64,000 bases of DNA, taken from positions 1,984,001-2,048,000 of the forward strand of contig NZ_CP016279.1 in the NCBI RefSeq assembly GCF_001542625.1. The letters are read 5' to 3'. Positions 17,646 through 28,400 of the stretch are shown here, piece by piece. The translations under genes and the position numbers were made by a program. Origin of the DNA: Streptomyces griseochromogenes (GTDB lineage: Bacteria; Actinomycetota; Actinomycetes; Streptomycetales; Streptomycetaceae). Each line of letters starts with the position of its first letter. Position 1 is the stretch's first letter. The notes below the pieces were generated by a model. The model was given only the letters and a program-made list of their open reading frames with translations. It made no database searches and was not told the origin of the DNA.

Positions 17646-19028
17646 TCAGAGCTTGGTCCACGCCTCGGTCAGCGTCGCGCGCAGGATCTGCTCGATCTCG
17701 TCGAAGGTCTCCTGGTTGGAGATCAGCGGCGGGGCGAGCTGGATGACCGGGTCACCGCGGTCGTCGGCACGGCAGTACAGGCCGTTCTCGAAGAGCGCCT
17801 TGGAGAGGAAGCCGTACAGGACGCGCTCGGTCTCCTCCTCGTTGAAGGACTCCTTGGTGTTCTTGTCCTTCACCAGCTCGATGCCGTAGAAGAAGCCGTT
17901 GCCGCGGACGTCGCCGACGATCGGCAGGTCGTGCAGCTTCTGCAGGGTCTGCAGGAAGGCGCCCTCGTTGTCCAGCACGTGCTGGTTGAGGTTCTCGCGC
18001 TCGAACAGGTCGAGGTTGGCGAGACCCACGGCCGCCGACACCGGGTGACCACCGAAGGTGTAGCCGTGCAGGAAGGTGTTGTCGCCCTTGTAGAAGGGCT
18101 CGGCGATCCTGTCGGAGACGACGCAGGCGCCGATCGGGGAGTAGCCCGAGGTCATGCCCTTGGCGCAGGTGATCATGTCCGGGACGTAGCCGAACTTGTC
18201 GCAGGCGAACATCGTGCCCAGGCGGCCGAAGGCGCAGATGACCTCGTCCGAGACGAGCAGCACGTCGTACTTGTCGCAGATCTCGCGCACGCGCTGGAAG
18301 TAGCCGGGCGGGGGCGGGAAGCAGCCGCCGGCGTTCTGTACGGGCTCCAGGAAGACCGCGGCGACGGTGTCCGGGCCCTCGAAGAGGATCTCCTGCTCGA
18401 TCTGGTCGGCGGCCCAGCGGCCGAAGGCCTCCGGGTCGTCGCCGAAGAGCGGGGCGCGGTAGATATTGGTGTTGGGCACCTTGTGCGCGCCCGGCACCAG
18501 CGGCTCGAAGGGGGCCTTCAGGCCCGGCAGGCCGGTGATGGACAGGGCGCCCTGCGGGGTGCCGTGGTAGGCGACCGCACGGGAGATGACCTTGTACTTG
18601 GTCGGCTTGCCCTGCAGCTTGAAGTACTGCTTGGCGAGCTTCCAGGCGGTCTCGACGGCCTCGCCGCCGCCGGTGGTGAAGAAGACCTTGTTCAGGTCGC
18701 CCGGGGCGTAGTCGGCGATGCGCTCGGCCAGCTCCACGGCCTTCGGGTGGGCATAGGACCACACCGGGAAGAACGCCAGCTCCTGGGCCTGCTTGAAGGC
18801 GGTCTCGGCGAGCTCCGTGCGGCCGTGACCGGCCTGGACCACGAACAGGCCCGCGAGACCGTCGAGGTAGCGCTTGCCCTTGTCGTCGTAGATGTAGGTG
18901 CCCTCGCCCCGGACGATGGTCGGGACGGGAGAGTTCTCGTACGAGGACATGCGGGTGAAGTGCATCCACAAGTGGTCGTACGCGGTGCGGCTGAGGTCCT
19001 TCTGGGTCACGGTTATCGGGTTCCCCAC
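17646..19028 (-). CDS. Class III (omega) aminotransferase, probable polyamine/putrescine type
   Basis: A 460-residue PLP-dependent transaminase of fold type I. Landmarks are YLDGLAGLFVVQAGHGR, TTGGGEAVETAWKLA (phosphate-binding), the AYHGTPQGALSITG segment, EPVQNAGGCFPPPPGYF, LVSDEVICAFGR (PLP Asp) and MITCAKGMTSGYSP, with the Schiff-base Lys in CAKG. These proteins move an amino group from omega-amines such as putrescine or beta-alanine to pyruvate or a keto acid. The context is a neighbouring aldehyde dehydrogenase and PotD-like protein, which favours polyamine breakdown. The start codon lies within the end of the upstream Lrp gene, so the two are co-transcribed. Confidence 0.88.
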   Translation of the reverse strand: MGNPITVTQKDLSRTAYDHLWMHFTRMSSYENSPVPTIVRGEGTYIYDDKGKRYLDGLAGLFVVQAGHGRTELAETAFKQAQELAFFPVWSYAHPKAVELAERIADYAPGDLNKVFFTTGGGEAVETAWKLAKQYFKLQGKPTKYKVISRAVAYHGTPQGALSITGLPGLKAPFEPLVPGAHKVPNTNIYRAPLFGDDPEAFGRWAADQIEQEILFEGPDTVAAVFLEPVQNAGGCFPPPPGYFQRVREICDKYDVLLVSDEVICAFGRLGTMFACDKFGYVPDMITCAKGMTSGYSPIGACVVSDRIAEPFYKGDNTFLHGYTFGGHPVSAAVGLANLDLFERENLNQHVLDNEGAFLQTLQKLHDLPIVGDVRGNGFFYGIELVKDKNTKESFNEEETERVLYGFLSKALFENGLYCRADDRGDPVIQLAPPLISNQETFDEIEQILRATLTEAWTKL

Positions 19029-19531
19029 ATGTAGGTCTGCTTCTTGAGCTTCATGTAGACGAAACTCTCGGTGGAGCGCACGCCGGGAAGGGCCCGGATG
19101 CGTTTGTTGATGACGTCCAGCAGGTGGTCGTCGTCCTCGCAGACGATCTCGGCGAGGATGTCGAACGAGCCCGCGGTCATCACCACGTACTCGACTTCCG
19201 ACATGCCGGTCAGCGCGTCCGCGATCGACTCGACATCGCCCTCGACGTTGATCCCGACCATCGCCTGCCTGCGGAAGCCCACGGTGAGCGGGTCCGTGAC
19301 GGCGACGATCTGCATCACGCCCTGGTCCAGCAGCTTCTGGACGCGCTGGCGCACGGCCGCCTCGGACAGGCCGACGGCCTTGCCGATCGCGGCGTACGGC
19401 CGGCGGCCGTCCTCCTGGAGCTGCTGAATGATGGCGAGGGAGACGGCATCCAGCGTCGGGGTGCCGTTCCTGGACTCGCGGGACGAGTCCCTCTGGTCTG
19501 CGCTTCGACTGGCCACGACCTCACTGTGCAC
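19013..19531 (-). CDS. Lrp/AsnC-family transcriptional regulator
   Basis: About 172 residues. The N-terminal winged HTH is clear (LDAVSLAIIQQLQEDGRRPYA followed by AIGKAVGLSEAAVRQRVQKL), followed by the RAM ligand-binding domain (VEYVVMTAGSFDILAEIVCED, LPGVRSTESFVYMKL). GTG 19531 is preferred; a TTG seven codons upstream is also open. It overlaps the aminotransferase by 16 bp. It diverges from the aldehyde dehydrogenase across a 196-bp region, the usual layout for an Lrp-type local regulator that senses an amine or amino acid and controls both sides. Confidence 0.9.
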   Translation of the reverse strand: MHSEVVASRSADQRDSSRESRNGTPTLDAVSLAIIQQLQEDGRRPYAAIGKAVGLSEAAVRQRVQKLLDQGVMQIVAVTDPLTVGFRRQAMVGINVEGDVESIADALTGMSEVEYVVMTAGSFDILAEIVCEDDDHLLDVINKRIRALPGVRSTESFVYMKLKKQTYMWGTR

Positions 19532-19727
19532 GACGTCTCGACAGTTTCGCAAGGCCCCGGCGATGAAATTCGTTGTTTTCGATCCCGAGACTTGCGGATT
19601 TCGCAGAAGCGGTGGCGGTGGGGGTGTTGAAAACGTGAGTCCGGAGACTAGGGTTGGGGTGTCTCAGAGACTGGACAGCCGGACAGCTGGACAGCTCGAA
19701 CCCTTGAACCAGATCAGGAGGCCGGCA

Positions 19728-21167
19728 GTGAGCACCGAGCTGCGTCGTCTGCGCAACTACATCGACGGTGAGTTCCGGGACGCCGCCGACGGACGGACCA
19801 CCGAGGTGGTCAACCCCGCGACGGGCGAGGCGTACGCCACCGCTCCACTGTCCGGGCAGGCGGACGTGGACGCCGCGATGACGGCCGCCGCCGCGGCCTT
19901 CCCGGCCTGGCGCGACACGACCCCCGCCGAGCGCCAGAAGGCCCTGCTGAAGATCGCGGACGCGTTCGAGGAGCGGGCCGAGGAACTGATCGCGGCCGAG
20001 GTGGAGAACACGGGCAAGCCGACCGGGCTGACCCGCTCCGAGGAGATCCCGCCGATGGTCGACCAGATCCGCTTCTTCGCGGGCGCGGCCCGGCTGCTGG
20101 AGGGCCGCTCGGCCGGTGAGTACATGGACGGGATGACGTCGATCATCCGCCGTGAGCCGGTCGGCGTCTGCGCCCAGGTCGCTCCCTGGAACTACCCGAT
20201 GATGATGGCCGTGTGGAAGTTCGCCCCGGCGATCGCCGCGGGCAACACGGTCGTCCTCAAGCCCTCGGACACGACCCCCGCCTCCACCGTCCTGATCGCC
20301 GACATCATCGGCTCGATCCTGCCCAAGGGTGTCTTCAACGTCATCTGCGGCGACCGCGAGACCGGCCGTCTGATGGTCGAGCACGACACCCCGGCGATGG
20401 CCTCCATCACCGGCTCCGTACGCGCCGGCATGTCCGTCGCCGAGTCGGCCTCCAAGGACCTCAAGCGGGTCCACCTGGAGCTGGGCGGCAAGGCGCCGGT
20501 CGTCGTCTTCGAGGACACCGACATCGCCAAGGCCGTCGAGGACATCTCGGTGGCGGGCTTCTTCAACGCCGGCCAGGACTGCACGGCCGCGACCCGCGTC
20601 CTCGTCCAGGAATCCATCCACGACGAGTTCGTGGCGGCGCTCGCCAAGGCGGCCGCCGAGACGAAGACGGGCCAGCCGGACGACGAGGACGTGCTCTTCG
20701 GCCCCCTGAACAACCCGAACCAGCTCAAGCAGGTCTCCGGCTTCATCGAGCGCCTGCCCGCGCACGCCAAGGTCGAGGCGGGCGGCCACCAGGTCGGCGA
20801 CAAGGGCTACTTCTACGCCCCGACCGTCGTCTCCGGCCTCAAGCAGGACGACGAGATCATCCAGAACGAGGTCTTCGGCCCGGTCATCACCGTCCAGTCC
20901 TTCTCGGGCGAGGAGCAGGCCGTCGAGTGGGCCAACGGCGTCGAGTACGCCCTCGCCTCCTCGGTGTGGACCAAGGACCACGGCCGCGCGATGCGCATGT
21001 CCAAGAAGCTGGACTTCGGCTGCGTGTGGATCAACACCCACATCCCGCTGGTCGCCGAGATGCCCCACGGCGGCTTCAAGAAGTCCGGCTACGGCAAGGA
21101 CCTGTCGGCGTACGGGTTCGAGGACTACACGCGGATCAAGCACGTGATGACGTCCCTGGACGCGTAG
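19728..21167 (+). CDS. Aldehyde dehydrogenase, gamma-aminobutyraldehyde type
   Basis: A 479-residue NAD(P)-dependent aldehyde dehydrogenase. Motifs are VAPWNYPMMMAVWK, KPSDTTPAST, the Glu-bearing HLELGGKAP, the catalytic Cys in FFNAGQDCTAATR, and EVFGPVITVQSF. The NAGQDCTA form around the cysteine is typical of aminobutyraldehyde/betaine aldehyde dehydrogenases (PuuC/PatD group). It would oxidise 4-aminobutanal, produced by transamination of putrescine, to GABA. GTG start with AGGAGG four bases upstream; the longer open frame is not family-like. It diverges from the Lrp-aminotransferase operon. Confidence 0.9.
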   Translation: MSTELRRLRNYIDGEFRDAADGRTTEVVNPATGEAYATAPLSGQADVDAAMTAAAAAFPAWRDTTPAERQKALLKIADAFEERAEELIAAEVENTGKPTGLTRSEEIPPMVDQIRFFAGAARLLEGRSAGEYMDGMTSIIRREPVGVCAQVAPWNYPMMMAVWKFAPAIAAGNTVVLKPSDTTPASTVLIADIIGSILPKGVFNVICGDRETGRLMVEHDTPAMASITGSVRAGMSVAESASKDLKRVHLELGGKAPVVVFEDTDIAKAVEDISVAGFFNAGQDCTAATRVLVQESIHDEFVAALAKAAAETKTGQPDDEDVLFGPLNNPNQLKQVSGFIERLPAHAKVEAGGHQVGDKGYFYAPTVVSGLKQDDEIIQNEVFGPVITVQSFSGEEQAVEWANGVEYALASSVWTKDHGRAMRMSKKLDFGCVWINTHIPLVAEMPHGGFKKSGYGKDLSAYGFEDYTRIKHVMTSLDA

Positions 21168-21353
21168 CGCTCCGCCGGTCGGCCGCCTTTCGGGTGCGGG
21201 TGCGTGGTGGCTCGTCACGCCCATGCGGCGGAGTCGCACATCGATACGGTCCCGCGCCCCCAGGCGGGTGGTCGACAGGGTGTCGGGAAGACCCGGCCTC
21301 GCTTGACGCAGCGTCGATTGTCCATACCCGGGGCACCAGGGCATCCTGCCGTG

Positions 21354-22547
21354 GTGCCCCGGACATCCTCGCTTTCGCGTCCCGTCTCCCGCCGTTCCCT
21401 GCTGCGCGCCCTCGGCGGCACTGCCGCGCTCGGCGCGCTGGCCGGCTGCGGGGTGCCCGCCGCCTATGTCGAGCCCGGCGACCGTGCCGTACCCGACGAT
21501 TCCGCCGCCGACCGGAAGCTGACCTGGGCGAACTGGCCGCTGTACATCGACACCGATGACAACGACCCGAACAAGCGGCCCACACTGGATGCCTTCCGGA
21601 AGCGCACCGGCATCTCCGTCGACTACGTCGAGGAGATCAACGACAACGACGAGTTCTTCGGCAAGATCAGCCCCGCGCTGATGAACCACCAGTCGACCGG
21701 TCGCGACCTGATCGTCATGAGCGACTGGATGTGCGCGCGGTTCGTGCGGCTCGGCTGGGTGCAGCGGATGGACCGGGCCCACCAGCCGAACGTGGCGAGG
21801 TACCTGGATCCGCTGCTGAGCTCGCCGGCCTTCGACCCGGGCCGCAGGTGCACGGTGCCGTGGCAGTCGGGCATCACCGGCATCGCGTACAACCGCCGCA
21901 AGCTGGGTCGCGAGGTACGACAGGTCTCCGACCTCTGGTCGAGCGATCTCAAGGGCCGGGTGACCTTGCTCTCCGGACTCGACGAGGCGTTCGCGCTGCT
22001 GATGCAGGGCGACGGCGTGGACATCACCAAGTGGACGGCGGACGACTTCCACCGGGTCTGCGACCAGGTGGAGCGGGAGGTCCACCGGGGCCAGATCCGC
22101 CGCTTCACCGGCAACGACTACACCAAGGACCTGGTCAGCGGCGACGTCCTCGCCTGCCAGGCGTACTCCGGGGACGTCATCCAGCTCCAGGCGGACAACC
22201 CCGACATCCGCTTCGTCGTCCCCGAGGAGGGCGCCGAGCTGTGGTCGGACTCCCTGATGATCCCCGACCGGGCCCGCCACAAGTCCAACGCCGAGCGCCT
22301 GATCGACTACTACTACGACCCCGAGGTCGCCGCGAAGCTCGCCGCCTGGGTCAACTACGTCTGCCCGGTCCCGGCGGCCAAGGAGGTGCTGGCCGCGTCC
22401 AAGGACAAGGACACGGCCGCCCTCGCCGACAACTCGCTGATCTTCCCCGACAGCACGATGCGCAAGCGGCTCGTCATCGCCCGGGACATCACGTCGACGG
22501 AGCGGGTGGAGTTCGCCAAGCGGTGGAACAGGATCGTGGGGTTGTGA
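21354..22547 (+). CDS. Polyamine (spermidine/putrescine) ABC transporter substrate-binding lipoprotein
   Basis: About 397 residues. The N-terminus has a Tat-type signal (SRRSLLRALGG) ending in a lipobox, LAGC, so it is probably an exported lipoprotein folded before export. The rest is a PotD/PotF-like binding protein: LTWANWPLYIDT, GRDLIVMSDWMCARFVRLGW, the PWQSGITGIAYNR hinge, and VWVN-type C-terminal region (AAWVNYVCPVPAA). GTG 21354 is chosen; GTG 21351 is equivalent. It follows the aldehyde dehydrogenase on the same strand after 186 bp. No permease or ATPase partner lies in the window. Confidence 0.87.
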   Translation: MPRTSSLSRPVSRRSLLRALGGTAALGALAGCGVPAAYVEPGDRAVPDDSAADRKLTWANWPLYIDTDDNDPNKRPTLDAFRKRTGISVDYVEEINDNDEFFGKISPALMNHQSTGRDLIVMSDWMCARFVRLGWVQRMDRAHQPNVARYLDPLLSSPAFDPGRRCTVPWQSGITGIAYNRRKLGREVRQVSDLWSSDLKGRVTLLSGLDEAFALLMQGDGVDITKWTADDFHRVCDQVEREVHRGQIRRFTGNDYTKDLVSGDVLACQAYSGDVIQLQADNPDIRFVVPEEGAELWSDSLMIPDRARHKSNAERLIDYYYDPEVAAKLAAWVNYVCPVPAAKEVLAASKDKDTAALADNSLIFPDSTMRKRLVIARDITSTERVEFAKRWNRIVGL

Positions 22548-22632
22548 GAGGGGCCGGCCGCCGACTTCCGCCGGCACACCGGCCATGCCTTCTACCGTAG
22601 AGAGTCGTACGTGCATGGAGGGGGAGAAGAAG

Positions 22633-23088
<456 letters not shown>

Positions 23089-23342
23089 GCGGGTGGACCA
23101 CGTATCGGACGCCGTACCCGCCGCAGGCCGTGCCAGTTGAACACAGGGAACCGAGAGAACCGGGGCGCGTCCGAGCCGGAACCGGGGCGGTCGGCCCGCT
23201 CAGGCGATGCGGGCCGCAGCGTTCGTCGCCGCCGCTGCCCCGCGTCCACCCCCGGTCCTCACCACATCCCGTCAAGACCGTCCCGGCACACCCCCATTCC
23301 TCGGTACCATCTCAACCCAGTGATGCGCCCGGGGGAGGACTG

Positions 23343-23651
23343 TTGATCGAACTAGCCGTCATGGTGCGGGAGTTGAGGGAACAACTCAACCAAGCCATGG
23401 CCCAGACGGGACCCGGTCCGCTCCGCTTCGAGCTCGGGGCGGTGGAGGTCGAGGCGACCGTCGCGGTCGACCGCACCGCAGGTGCCGGCGGCAAGGTGAA
23501 GTTCTGGGTCGTGGAGGCGAGCGGCGACGCGTCCCTCACCGACTCCCGGACCCATCGCATCACGCTCACGCTCCATCCCACCCTGGTGTCACCCGACGGC
23601 ACCCACCACCGCGTACTGGTCGCGGGCGATGAGGCGGACGGGGAGCGTTGA
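23343..23651 (+). CDS. Trypco2 (trypsin-co-occurring domain 2) protein, copy 1
   Basis: A 102-residue single-domain protein. The core (VRELREQLNQAMAQ, LRFELGAVEVEATVAV, GGKVKFWVVEA, RITLTLHP) matches the trypco2 domain, a small beta-rich module found beside trypsin-like proteases in actinobacterial conflict systems described by Aravind and colleagues. The start is TTG 23343, with GGGGGAGGA four bases upstream; no ATG/GTG with a comparable site exists. A paralogue lies at 33894. Next is the VMAP-like gene after 105 bp. The 254 bp upstream holds no convincing gene. Biochemical role unknown. Confidence 0.8.
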   Translation: MIELAVMVRELREQLNQAMAQTGPGPLRFELGAVEVEATVAVDRTAGAGGKVKFWVVEASGDASLTDSRTHRITLTLHPTLVSPDGTHHRVLVAGDEADGER

Positions 23652-23756
23652 GGATTACGCCTTGTTCACGCCGATGACGCAGCGGGAAGGCTAGTCGTAC
23701 GCTGTCCAGTACCGGACTGCGGACGAAACTCGATGACGGCCGGAGGGGGTCACGAG

Positions 23757-25244
23757 GTGGAGGGGCGCAGCGCCGCACGCGTTCGCAACGAACTCATGGC
23801 CGAGATGGCCGGCGTGCTCGCGGCCACGGACACGGTACGGCGGCAGACCGGCGCGGACATGCTCGTGGACGACCTGTGCGCGGAGCTGCGACTGTCCGTC
23901 GAGCCACGCCAGGACCAGCCGCTCGGCCTGTGGGCGCGGCGCGTGGTCAAGACGTGTTCGGAGACCGACGAGGGACTCCAGACCCTGGTCCGCTGTCTCG
24001 GGTACGCGGAACAAGGATCGGTGAACGTGCTCGCCCTGTGGCGGCTGGTGGACGAGTGGGAGGCCGCGGCCTTCTTCAAGGACACGGATCTGCATCCCCT
24101 TCGGCCCATCCTCCGGGAAGTCCGTTCCACCGCGCTGCTCACCACCCTCACCCGCCGGGCCAGCCACTCACGCACCCAGGAGCTGGAGGAATGGTGCGAC
24201 ACGGCCTGGGAGGTCTTCCTGCGCCTGGCCGGGGACAACACGGCGGCGGACGAACTGCCGCCGTCCATGGCGTTCCTCTCTCTCGTCTCCGAGTATCTGG
24301 TGAAGGAAGGCCGCACGGAGGACGCGGAGCATCTGCGGCGGTGGAATCGCAGGGAAGCTCAACTCCGCGGGCATGTGGAGGAGTTGGCGGTCTGGCAGCA
24401 GGGCGAGTTCGTCTCCCCGGGCGAACCCTCGTTACATCCGGCCTACCTCCTGATCCAGTTCGAGCCGGACGGTGTGGATCCGGACAGCTTCTGGGTGGCC
24501 CACTGGCGGCAGTCCGACTCCGACGGCTGGCACCCCATTCCCGGTGAGACGCTCAATCTGCGCCGAGACGAACTTCCGGCGGCCGTGGACCGCCTCATCG
24601 AAGAGGCCGAGGAACGCTGGTGGGACCTGCGTCAGCCCGTCGTGATCGAGTTCATCCTCCCTTGGGCCTTGCTGGGAGAGCCCGTGGAGTGGTGGCACAA
24701 GGAGAGCGACGCGGCCGTACCCACCCCCTTGGTCATGGACTACACCGTCGTCGTACGAAGCTTCGAACGGCTGCGCAAGGCTGCCTGGCACCGGCCGTGG
24801 AACAAGCGCTGGCGGCAGCTGAAGGACAGACCCGCGGAGAGCCGCTCGTACTGGAGCCTGCCGAACCAGCCCGCCTTCGACCTGGAGCGGGAGCTCAAGG
24901 ACGACCAGCAGATCGTCTGCCTCGTGCTGAGCGAACCGCCCGGCACCGATTCGCCCGCGGCCCGGCAGGAGTTCATCGCGGCCCTGCGCGCCGGTATCCC
25001 GGCCATCCTCTGGGACCGCTCGGGCTCCGGCGCCGAATTCCGGGAGGCGGCCGCCGACATAGTCCAGGAACGCGGCCTGGCCGGAGTTCTGGAGCGCACC
25101 CGCGGATGGCGCGGTAAGGCGCTGAAGCTGGGACCGGACGAATGGCACAGACATGTGGGCCGTCATCTGGCCCTGCTCCTGGACGATCCGGAGCGCATGC
25201 CCGGCCCCTCGGGCTCGGGCGGCGATCCCCACAGCGCGAGGTGA
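23757..25244 (+). CDS. VMAP-C (vWA-MoxR-associated protein C-terminal) domain protein with N-terminal EAD2-like domain
   Basis: About 495 residues, soluble. Residues 1-85 form a helical module (LMAEMAGVLAATDTVRRQTG, VVKTCSETDEGLQTLVRCLG) that resembles the effector-associated domain on the trypsin protein at 31616. A helical middle region follows. From about residue 225 the VMAP-C domain is recognisable (HPAYLLIQFEPDG; QPVVIEFILPWALLGEPVEWW; LSEPPGTDSPAARQEFIAAL). VMAP proteins are the third component of vWA-MoxR-VMAP systems, thought to link NTPases to effectors. No MoxR ATPase lies in the window; the FxsT-like neighbour carries the nearest vWA-like region. GTG 23757 (GGAGGGGG seven bases upstream) is preferred to ATG 23733. 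Confidence 0.75.
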   Translation: MEGRSAARVRNELMAEMAGVLAATDTVRRQTGADMLVDDLCAELRLSVEPRQDQPLGLWARRVVKTCSETDEGLQTLVRCLGYAEQGSVNVLALWRLVDEWEAAAFFKDTDLHPLRPILREVRSTALLTTLTRRASHSRTQELEEWCDTAWEVFLRLAGDNTAADELPPSMAFLSLVSEYLVKEGRTEDAEHLRRWNRREAQLRGHVEELAVWQQGEFVSPGEPSLHPAYLLIQFEPDGVDPDSFWVAHWRQSDSDGWHPIPGETLNLRRDELPAAVDRLIEEAEERWWDLRQPVVIEFILPWALLGEPVEWWHKESDAAVPTPLVMDYTVVVRSFERLRKAAWHRPWNKRWRQLKDRPAESRSYWSLPNQPAFDLERELKDDQQIVCLVLSEPPGTDSPAARQEFIAALRAGIPAILWDRSGSGAEFREAAADIVQERGLAGVLERTRGWRGKALKLGPDEWHRHVGRHLALLLDDPERMPGPSGSGGDPHSAR

Positions 25245-25425
25245 GACGTTGACCGCGGACGGGGGACAGAAGAGAGGGCCTCTGTGATGTCAAGCGCGTC
25301 GTCCGATGGGCACGGCCACCCGCCCGGACTGTGGGTAGGCTGGCCCTCCTACGGGGGAGTCACCACCGGAACCGGAGGGCTCCCGTCCTCGTTCCCGCGA
25401 CCACAGCGATGCCTTGAGAGTGACC

Positions 25426-28400
25426 ATGGCCAGTGACAACGCTCGGCGTGACCGGTCAGGGTCCGGAGCTGATCTGACACGCCTGTGGAGCGACTGGCGC
25501 TTCGAAGGCGGGGCATTACCCCGGGAAGTCTTCCTCGTCGTCGACTCCCACGTGACCATGCGGGTATGGGACGAGGCCATCGACGGCCTCGGCCGAGCTC
25601 TCGCCGGGAGTTTCACCGCGGTGCACCAGGTGACGCTGCTCGGCACGGACGAGATGCTCCCGGCCTCCGTCCATACCGCGCCCGACCCGGGCACACCGGC
25701 GGACGCGGCACGTCGCCTCATCCTCGTGGTCACGGACGGACTCGCGGCCGGCTGGCATCTCGGTTCGGTGCAGCCCCTCTTGAGGCGCTGGGGCCAGTCA
25801 CAGCCCGTCGCCGTGATCAACCCGCTGCCACCCCACCTCTGGTTCCGTACCGGACTCGACGTGCTGCACGTGCGGATCAGGGCACTCAGCCCCTGGGCCG
25901 CCAACGCCGAGTGGGACTGGCAGGAGCGGGAGGTCCCCGTCACGCGGGGAGGCGCTCCGGCCGACTCGGGACCACCGGTCGCCGACACCGACGACGAAGT
26001 CCCCCCGGTCGCGGTGCCCGTCCTCTCCCTCACGCACCACGGCGCGCGTGCCCTGTCCGGCATGCTGGGCGGAGCGGAGCCGCATGCGCTGGACCTGCCC
26101 GCCACCCCGGCCAACGCGTGGAAGGGGCGGCCCGACGCGGCCCGGAACTTCCCGTGGGCGACCGAGCTCGACGATTCCGCAGAACCGCTCTCCGCCGTCG
26201 ACCGCGTTTTCGATTTTCGCGCGGCGGCGTCCCCTACGGCCTTCCGGCTGGGCACCCGCCTGGCCGCGGCACCCCTCAGCCTGCCGATCGTCCGCAGGCT
26301 GATCCGGTCGACTCCCGGCGCCGGGCCGGTGCACGCCTCCGAGTTCTTCATGAGCGGCCTCGTCCAGCCGACCGGTGTGCACCTCGACGCCCCGGGCGCG
26401 ATGGTCTACGACTTCCTGCCCGACGCCCGCGAGCAACTGCTCGCCCTGGGCCGCCGCAGCGCCACCGCCCGTACACTCCGCGACGTCCGCGAGGTACTGG
26501 CCGCGGATCCGTCGTCCGCGTCCCTCCTGCCGCCCCCCTCGGAGCCGTTGAACAAGGCGTCACAGCCGCCGGTGACCCACAAGAACGCTCCCTTTCTCCG
26601 TATTGAGCTGACGGCTCTGGATGCCTTGTCCGGGTCACACCTTCAGCGCGCCCGATTGTTGCGACATGCGCTGAAATGGCACGATCAGCGGTATGCAGTC
26701 TCGCTTGCCAAGGCCCCGGCCGCCGGAGCCGCCATAGCCCCGTCCACCGCTTCAGGAGCCACCGAAGGAGCCCCGCCGATGTCGACCACGCCCCAGCGCA
26801 CCGTGGAGGGAGAGCGCACCGTACAGCCACGCGTCTGGGGGAACCTGCCGCCGCGCAACCAGAACTTCACGGGTCGCAATGAGCTTCTGGACCTGCTCGA
26901 ACATCGGCTGCGGGAGGGCACGACGACGGTTCTGCCCGAGGCGATCCATGGCATGGGCGGCGTCGGCAAGACACAGCTGGCGATCGAGTACGCCTACCGC
27001 CACCAGGCGGACTACGACATCGTGTGGTGGATCCCCTCGGAGCGGCCGGGTCAGATCGGCCAGTCGCTGGTGGAGCTGGCGAAGCGGCTGGGGCTGGTGA
27101 CCACGTCCGAGGCCAACATCGCGGGCCCGGCGGTCCGGGAGGCGCTGCGCGAGGGACGTCCGTACTCCAGGTGGCTGCTCATCTTCGACAACGCAGACAG
27201 CCCCGAACAGGTGCGCCCCTACTTCCCGACCGGCGGCACGGGCACCATCCTGGTCACGTCCCGCAACCGTCGCTGGGGACTCGTGGGCGGCTCCCTCGAA
27301 GTGGACGTGTTCACCCGCGAGGAGAGCATGGAACTGCTGCGCGGCTCCGGGCCCGAGCTCGCGGAAGGGGAGGCCGAGGCACTGGCCGAGGCTCTCGGCG
27401 ACCTGCCGCTGGCCCTGGTGCAGGCAGCCGCCTGGCGGGCGGAGACCGGCATGCCCGCGTCCGAGTACCTCCGGCTCTTCGAGAGCAAGCAGAACGAACT
27501 CCTCGAGACGGCCCCGCCGCCGGACTACCAGCTGCCGGTGGCCGCCGCGTGGAACGTCTCCCTCGACCATCTCGAGACGCGCAGTCCGGGCGCCCTGCGG
27601 CTTTTGCAGCTGTGCTCGTATTTCGCCCCCGACCCGATTTCCAGGCAAATCCTCTCCGGCCCGGGATACAACACCACTTTTCCCGAGCTGGATTCGGCTC
27701 TGAACGATCCGATGAAGCTCGCGCGTGCGATACGGGAAATCAATCGCTATTCGCTCGCCCGAATCGACCACCGCACGAACTCCATCGAGATGCACCGGTT
27801 GGTCCAGCACGTTCTGATCAACCGAATGAGCCCAGAGGAGCAGAACCGCATGCGCGAAGGCGCCCACGCCCTGATGGCGTCCGCCGATCCGCGGACGCCC
27901 ACCAATCCGGAGAGCTGGCCTCGGTACGCGGAGCTGTACTCGCACGTCATCGCCTCTGGCGCCATCACCTCCGAGCAGCCCTGGGTGCGCCAGCTGGTGA
28001 TGAACATCGCCAGGTACCTGTACTACTGGGGAGATCACGAAGTCTGCCTGGACTTCTCGGAGACCGCCTGGAACGCGTGGGTGGACGTCTTCGGCGAAGA
28101 AGACGTGAAGACCCTCCTCATGGGCAATTGGCTGGTTTTCGTGTACCTGATGGTCGGCCGGTACAGCGACGCCTCCACCCTGGTGGAGCGCATCCGGGTC
28201 GCCTTCGAGCGCGTCTCCTCGCCGGACAGCGAGGAGACTCTGGACACCATCCAGATGGAAGCCGCCGTTCGCCGTGTCCAGGGCCGCTTCCTCGACGGCG
28301 CCGAATTGGACAGGGTCGTCTACGAGCGGGCGAAGCGGGCCTTCGGCGAAGACGACCCGGCCAGCCTGAACATGGCTCACAACCTGGGCGTCACCCTCCG

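Noticed and set aside
21303..21330. Promoter for the PotD-like gene (TTGACG at 21303)
   Set aside because: No acceptable -10 hexamer at 16-18 bp spacing.
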